Shown here in pieces: positions 39,728-44,131 of a stretch of 44,131 bases of DNA; the stretch's first letter is position 1, and each line of letters starts with the position of its first letter. This DNA comes from Clostridiales bacterium PH28_bin88 (GTDB lineage Bacteria; Bacillota; PH28-bin88), in the NCBI GenBank assembly GCA_000987045.1, contig LAKY01000046.1:1-44131 (forward strand), written 5' to 3'. Position numbers and translations under genes: made by a program. A model generated the notes under the pieces. The model worked only from the letters and a program-made list of their open reading frames with translations, searched no databases and was not told the DNA's origin.

Positions 39728-41335
39728 ATGAAGGAATTGCTGTTTGGGCTGGTAGGTGGACTGGCGCTTTTCCTGTTTGGTATGCAGCTGATGGGCGATG
39801 GCTTGCAAAAGGCCGCCGGGGATCGGATGCGTAGAATACTGGAGGTTCTGACCGGGGTCCCGGTGGTAGGTGTTTTGGTGGGAACGCTGGTCACTTCGAT
39901 CATCCAGAGTAGCAGTGCGACTACCGTTATGGTGGTCGGATTTGTTAATGCCGGCCTGATGACGTTGAAACAGGCCATCAGTGTGATCATGGGCGCAAAT
40001 ATCGGCACCACTGTTACAGCGCAGTTGATCGCGTTTAAGATTTCCCACTTTATATTCCCCATTATCGCTGTCGGTTTTGGGATGTATTTCCTTGGAAGGC
40101 GTAAGAGCACCAAGTACATCGGTCAGGTGATCCTGGGATTTGGCATCTTGATGCTGGGAATGGACAGTATGAGCGATGCGATGAAGCCCCTCAGGGCGTA
40201 CCAGGGATTTCATGACTTTATGACCACGTTCGGTCACATCCCGTTGCTAGGTGTTGCTATCGGAATACTTGTTACTGTACTGGTCCAGAGCAGCAGCGCC
40301 AGTATCGGTATTTTGATCGCCCTGGCATCCCAGGGACTGATCCCGTTAGATTCGGCAATCCCGATTTTGTTAGGAACCAACATTGGTACCTGTATCACAG
40401 CAGTCCTCGCCAGCATCGGAACTAACCTGACAGCCAAGCGGGCAGCGCTCGCCCATGTGATGTTTAACGTTTTCGGTACCCTCTTCGCATTAGTCCTGTT
40501 GCCCTTTTTTATGAAGATGGTACTGGCTATTTCCCCGGAGGCAGACATAGCACGGCAGATTGCCAATGCTCACACCTCGTTTAATGTTTTTAACACCATG
40601 GTTTTTCTCCCGGCGATTAACTTGTTTACCGAGTTTATCAAGAGACTGAGCCCCGGGCGGGAGGAAGTGGTCACCAAGGGGCCCATTTACCTGGACGAGA
40701 GGATGTTAACTACCCCGGGTATTGCGCTGTCTTTGGCTACGAAGGAGATTATTCGCATGGCTAACATGGCTGAGCAAAATGTTCAGGATGCCATGAACGG
40801 TTTTTTCCAAAGTGATGAAAAGAAGTTGCATCAGGTCTTTGAACGGGAACAGGTGATCGATGAGTTGGAATCGGCAATCACAACCTACCTGGCGAAACTT
40901 TCCCAGTACGAAATGTCCCCTCCCCTTTCCAGGAGACACACAGGATTACTGCATGCGGTCAATGACATTGAACGGGTGGGGGATCACGCCGAAAACATTG
41001 CCCAAATGGCGGCGGGAAGGATCGAGGATAACCTCCCATTCAGTGAGCAGGCTATCGAAGAACTCACACAGATGCACGAACTAGTGCAGAATACGTTCCA
41101 GCGATCCATCCAGGCCCTTCAGCAGGACAACCCGGAAATAGCCCGTCAGGTAGGCCACCATGAACGGAGGATCGACAGTATTGAAAGAGAGTTGCGGAAA
41201 AGCCACATCGGGAGACTTAACGCCGGACGTTGTTTCCCCGCTTCAGGTGTAGTATTCCTCGATATCATCAGCAACCTGGAACGGGTCGGTGACCACTCTT
41301 ATAACATCGCCCAGGTGGTACTTGGCGAAATATAA
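39728..41335 (+). CDS. Na+/Pi cotransporter family protein with PhoU-like domain
   Basis: This 535-residue protein imports phosphate with sodium. The N-terminal membrane domain contains the two inverted QSSSA repeats: TSIIQSSSATTVMVVGFVNAGLM (about 57-79) and VTVLVQSSSASIGILIALASQG (about 185-206), each followed by a GTNIGT/GANIGT loop. From about residue 340 a cytoplasmic PhoU-like helical domain carries HAVNDIERVGDHAENIAQ and SNLERVGDHSYNIAQ, the E-D metal-binding repeats. It is an NptA/YjbB-type fusion of full length. Own promoter and terminator; it splits ylzJ from ftsK, which are adjacent in Bacillus. Confidence 0.94.
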   Translation: MKELLFGLVGGLALFLFGMQLMGDGLQKAAGDRMRRILEVLTGVPVVGVLVGTLVTSIIQSSSATTVMVVGFVNAGLMTLKQAISVIMGANIGTTVTAQLIAFKISHFIFPIIAVGFGMYFLGRRKSTKYIGQVILGFGILMLGMDSMSDAMKPLRAYQGFHDFMTTFGHIPLLGVAIGILVTVLVQSSSASIGILIALASQGLIPLDSAIPILLGTNIGTCITAVLASIGTNLTAKRAALAHVMFNVFGTLFALVLLPFFMKMVLAISPEADIARQIANAHTSFNVFNTMVFLPAINLFTEFIKRLSPGREEVVTKGPIYLDERMLTTPGIALSLATKEIIRMANMAEQNVQDAMNGFFQSDEKKLHQVFEREQVIDELESAITTYLAKLSQYEMSPPLSRRHTGLLHAVNDIERVGDHAENIAQMAAGRIEDNLPFSEQAIEELTQMHELVQNTFQRSIQALQQDNPEIARQVGHHERRIDSIERELRKSHIGRLNAGRCFPASGVVFLDIISNLERVGDHSYNIAQVVLGEI

Positions 41336-41352
41336 CAAACCCATAACTTCCG

Positions 41353-41378
41353 GGAGGCCAAACGGCCTCCTTTTCTTG
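41353..41378 (+). terminator. Rho-independent terminator after the Na/Pi gene
   Basis: GGAGGCC (41353-41359) pairs with GGCCTCC (41364-41370), loop AAAC, then TTTTCTT. Confidence 0.9.
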
Positions 41379-41390
41379 ATGCAAACCGAA

Positions 41391-41420
41391 CTGACAGGAA
41401 TCAGCTGGTTTTTGTAGAAT
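41391..41420 (+). promoter_or_regulatory. Candidate promoter for ftsK/spoIIIE
   Basis: CTGACA (41391-41396), 18 nt, TAGAAT (41415-41420), directly before AGGAG of the gene. Confidence 0.55.
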
Positions 41421-41432
41421 AGGAGTTTTGAG

Positions 41433-43673
41433 GTGAAATGTATGCAAAAAAAACCTGCAAAAAACAACAAGCCTTCTTATGGCCTGCGGTTGGAAATAGG
41501 TGGGCTAGCCCTGCTGGCTCTAGGAATTTTTAGCCTAATAAGCTTGATTGGCGGCTCTGGTGGGGTGGTAGGAGGCTTCCTGGTCAGGACTCTTACAGTA
41601 ATTTCTGGTGAGGGAAAGTATCTCCTACCGTTTTTTATTTCGGGGATAGGTATTGGGATGGTGTGGAGAGGATACCATGAACTACCTTCACCCCGAATCG
41701 CTGGCATGGTGTTGTTTTATGGTGTGATCGTAACCTGGCTGCATTTGAGATTAGGCTTACCTATGGCCAGTGATAACCTATCCGCTGGTATGGAAGGATT
41801 TGGCGGGGGAGTGCTCGGTGCAGGGCTGACTATTGCTATCCGGGCGGCTTTCGGCCTACCGGGAAGCTACATCGTTCTAACCACTTTGGGATTGGTGTCG
41901 CTACTTCTGGTTACGGGCAAATCGCTGGCGGCTCTAGGTATGTCAATTGTTCAGTTAGTGGTAAAGTTCTATACGAAGCTGAGAATAGACCTCACCAACT
42001 TCCTGTTTACAACTGTGGAGGAAGAGGAGCCGGTATTTCAGCCGGTCAAACGGGCTGAGGTGATCCAACCGGTGATTGTTGACCATACGGAGAATGTCAG
42101 GCCCCGGGGAAAACCCTTGGCGCCGGAGGCACCATCCCGTAAAACTGAGTCACCGGCTAACCAGCCGATAAACCAGCACCGGGAACAGGAAACTGAGAAG
42201 CTTAAAACTCTTTCAATTAGTTCCAGTGAACGGGTGTTGGAATACATGCTTCCTCCGATCACACTGTTACCTAATCCTGTCCGCTTGCGCAATACCAGGG
42301 TTAACAAAGATATCGCTGATAAGGTAAAGATCCTGGAAGACACTCTGGAGAGTTTTGGTGTAAAAGGGAAGGTTACGCAGGTGAGCTTAGGACCGGCAAT
42401 CACCAGGTTTGAACTTCAACCCGCTCCGGGCGTAAAGGTTAGCAAAATCGTCAGCCTGGCTGATGACATTGCTCTCAGCATGGCGGCACCGGATGTGCGT
42501 ATTGAGGCTCCAATCCCAGGAAAGGCCGCAGTGGGCATCGAGGTTCCGAATAAAGAGGTTTCACTGGTTCATTTCAGAGAAGTGTTGGAGACGCCGGAGT
42601 TTCATGAAGCTACCTCCAAACTCACAGTGGCATTGGGAAAGGACATCGCCGGGCACCCCATTGTGGCAGACCTGGAGAAGATGCCCCACCTCTTAATCGC
42701 CGGGGCGACAGGTTCCGGCAAAAGCGTGTGCATGAATGCTTTGATAGTAAGCCTTCTTTTTAAGAGCAAGCCAAATGAACTTAAGTTTTTGATGATCGAC
42801 CCCAAGATGGTAGAACTTACGACCTATAATGGAATTCCACACCTGATCGCCCCGGTTGTAACAGAACCCAAAAAGGCGGCAACAGTTTTACGTTGGATTG
42901 TTAATGAGATGGAAAACCGTTATGAGCTTTTCGCTACGGCAGGAGTAAGGGACATTATCCGGTATAATGCGCTAAAGGCGAAGGAAACGCCTGACAGCGG
43001 TACACCTTCGCTTCCGTATGTGGTAGTGCTGATTGATGAATTGGCAGACCTGATGATGGTAGCTCCTGCGGATGTGGAAGATGCCATTTGCCGCCTTGCG
43101 CAAATGGCCCGGGCTGCGGGGATTCACCTGGTAGTAGCCACCCAGCGGCCTTCCGTGGATGTGATTACCGGGGTAATCAAGGCGAATATTCCTTCAAGAA
43201 TCGCTTTTGCCGTTTCGTCTCAGACCGACTCCCGAACCATATTGGACATGGGAGGGGCGGAAAAGTTGTTGGGAAGAGGGGACATGCTGTTTTTTCCTGT
43301 GGGGGCCAGCAAACCTGTCCGGGTACAGGGAGTTTTCGTTTCGGACAAAGAAGTGGACGATATTGTTACTTTCTTAAAGGGACAGGGTAAACCGGAATAC
43401 GAAGGCGGTATCGGTAACCTTGAGGTAATAAGCGTGGAACCCAAGAAAGAAGAAGAAGACGATCTTTTACCGGAAGCCGTCCGCCTGATGATTGAAACAG
43501 GGCAGGCATCAATTTCTATGCTGCAACGCAGGTTGCACATCGGCTACACCCGGGCCGCCAGGCTGATGGACCTAATGGAGCAAAAAGGGATCGTAGGAGG
43601 TTACGAAGGAAGTAAGCCCAGAGCGGTAATCGCCAACTGGGATGACTATCAACAAATGTTTGGTCAATCGTAA
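41433..43673 (+). CDS. ftsK: DNA translocase FtsK/SpoIIIE
   Basis: This 746-residue ATP-driven DNA pump works at division or sporulation septa. The N-terminus has four membrane helices (about 20-170), followed by a charged linker (190-260) with no Pro/Gln expansion. The alpha domain includes [31 protein letters not shown]. The beta RecA-like domain has Walker [12 protein letters not shown] near 422, [11 protein letters not shown], Walker [25 protein letters not shown] and GRGDMLF. The C-terminal gamma winged helix ([25 protein letters not shown]) recognises polarity sequences. GTG 41433 or ATG 41442 could start. By position it is the spoIIIE orthologue; whether a second FtsK exists is not visible. 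Confidence 0.96.
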   Translation: MKCMQKKPAKNNKPSYGLRLEIGGLALLALGIFSLISLIGGSGGVVGGFLVRTLTVISGEGKYLLPFFISGIGIGMVWRGYHELPSPRIAGMVLFYGVIVTWLHLRLGLPMASDNLSAGMEGFGGGVLGAGLTIAIRAAFGLPGSYIVLTTLGLVSLLLVTGKSLAALGMSIVQLVVKFYTKLRIDLTNFLFTTVEEEEPVFQPVKRAEVIQPVIVDHTENVRPRGKPLAPEAPSRKTESPANQPINQHREQETEKLKTLSISSSERVLEYMLPPITLLPNPVRLRNTRVNKDIADKVKILEDTLESFGVKGKVTQVSLGPAITRFELQPAPGVKVSKIVSLADDIALSMAAPDVRIEAPIPGKAAVGIEVPNKEVSLVHFREVLETPEFHEATSKLTVALGKDIAGHPIVADLEKMPHLLIAGATGSGKSVCMNALIVSLLFKSKPNELKFLMIDPKMVELTTYNGIPHLIAPVVTEPKKAATVLRWIVNEMENRYELFATAGVRDIIRYNALKAKETPDSGTPSLPYVVVLIDELADLMMVAPADVEDAICRLAQMARAAGIHLVVATQRPSVDVITGVIKANIPSRIAFAVSSQTDSRTILDMGGAEKLLGRGDMLFFPVGASKPVRVQGVFVSDKEVDDIVTFLKGQGKPEYEGGIGNLEVISVEPKKEEEDDLLPEAVRLMIETGQASISMLQRRLHIGYTRAARLMDLMEQKGIVGGYEGSKPRAVIANWDDYQQMFGQS

Positions 43674-43677
43674 AGCC

Positions 43678-43706
43678 TTGAACAAAAGTGATCAAGATGA
43701 TATACT
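43678..43706 (+). promoter_or_regulatory. Sigma-A promoter for the HTH/PfkB-type gene
   Basis: TTGAAC (43678-43683), 17 nt, TATACT (43701-43706), starting right after the ftsK stop. Confidence 0.65.
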
Positions 43707-43766
43707 TAACGGAGCAATCATTCAGATGCTTAAGCATTAGCTTATGCCGGCAGGAGGAAGCGGGCA

Positions 43767-44131
43767 TTGGGACAACTAACCGAAAGGGAGAAAGAGATTC
43801 TCAGTTTACTCAGGCAGGACCCAATGATTTCCCAGGAGGAATTGGCCAATCGCCTCAACATTTCGCGGTCTGCCACAGCGGTTCACATTTCCAACATTAT
43901 TAAAAAAGGGGCTATTCTTGGCCGGGGTTACGTATTCGGTGAAGATCCCGGTATCGTGGTGGTGGGAACTACAGAACTCACCATTGCAGCAAGTACTATG
44001 GAAGACCCTCTCGATACCGGTTTACCAGAGGGTTCCATTACTGTTTCTTGTGGAGGAGCAGGTTTTCACCTAGCGGGCGATTCGCAGCCCTAATTCGTTA
44101 AGTGGAGGTGTTGTCCTCCCGCTTCGGACCT
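43767..44131 (+). pseudogene. HTH/PfkB-type carbohydrate kinase, probably broken, cut by window edge
   Basis: TTG 43767 behind AGGAGGAAG opens a 108-residue frame. Residues 1-52 are a winged helix (LTEREKEILSLLRQDPMISQEELANRLNISRSATAVHISNIIKKGAILGRGYVF), followed by IVVVGTTELTIAA and ITVSCGGAG, the start of a PfkB sugar-kinase fold as in HTH-PfkB fusions. The frame then ends at TAA 44091. Past the break, another frame reads RFAALIR-stop-VEVLSSRFG, which resembles the expected next segment (LARLGV.V.LLSRFG). This suggests a frameshift plus a stop. A sequencing error is possible; most of the gene lies outside the window. Confidence 0.6.

Overview
The window is about 44 kb of a moderately high-GC chromosome from an endospore-forming anaerobic Firmicute, most likely a Desulfotomaculum/Pelotomaculum-type member of the Peptococcaceae. 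This placement is inferred from sporulation gene content, gene order, strong AGGAGG ribosome-binding sites, frequent GTG/TTG starts and protein style. No database search was run.

Layout. (1) 1-5141: a gerA-type germinant receptor operon (A subunit cut by the left edge, then B and C), a small membrane protein, two tiny helical proteins and another small membrane protein. (2) 5215-27411: the block near oriC known from Bacillus: pth, (a PrsW-like membrane protein), mfd, a prsA-type foldase, spoVT, a spoVB-like flippase, yabN/mazG, HU, rqcP, a SpoIID-like lipoprotein, yabP, yabQ, a small HTH gene, divIC, an S1-domain gene, ppx/gppA-like, an L,D-transpeptidase on the minus strand, a YdcZ-type transporter, tRNA-Met, tRNA-Met, tRNA-Glu, spoIIE and tilS. 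(3) 27430-30250: a 2.8 kb insertion sequence with perfect 15-bp ends, carrying a DruA/DUF4338-family protein and a DDE transposase. (4) 30268-43673: a second Bacillus-like block: lysine riboswitch, dapB, spoVFA, spoVFB, asd, aspartokinase, dapA, RNase J, tepA, ylzJ, a Na/Pi cotransporter and ftsK/spoIIIE. (5) 43767 to the right edge: an HTH/PfkB-type gene that appears broken.

How it fits together. The window is dominated by sporulation and germination. It holds germinant sensing (ger), forespore regulation (spoVT behind a good sigma-G-like promoter), cortex and coat functions (yabP, yabQ, spoVB), the sigma-F-activating phosphatase (spoIIE), the lysine/DAP pathway with its branch to dipicolinic acid (spoVFAB), and the DNA pump. 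Housekeeping RNA and translation genes (pth, tilS, rqcP, RNase J, tRNAs) are interleaved.

Most unusual features. (a) Intergenic inverted-repeat and tandem tracts repeatedly begin at, or within a few bases of, a stop codon or a tRNA CCA end; several carry an AATT(A/G)GC-N3-GC(C/T)AATT core. (b) A second dispersed element occurs three times. (c) Five DnaA-box-like sites precede a small HTH gene upstream of divIC. (d) A roughly 300-nt multi-hairpin leader with its own promoter precedes RNase J. (e) The insertion sequence lies exactly on the join between two blocks that are far apart in Bacillus and lacks target duplications. (f) The initiator-type tRNA appears to have U1-A72 instead of the usual C1xA72 mismatch.
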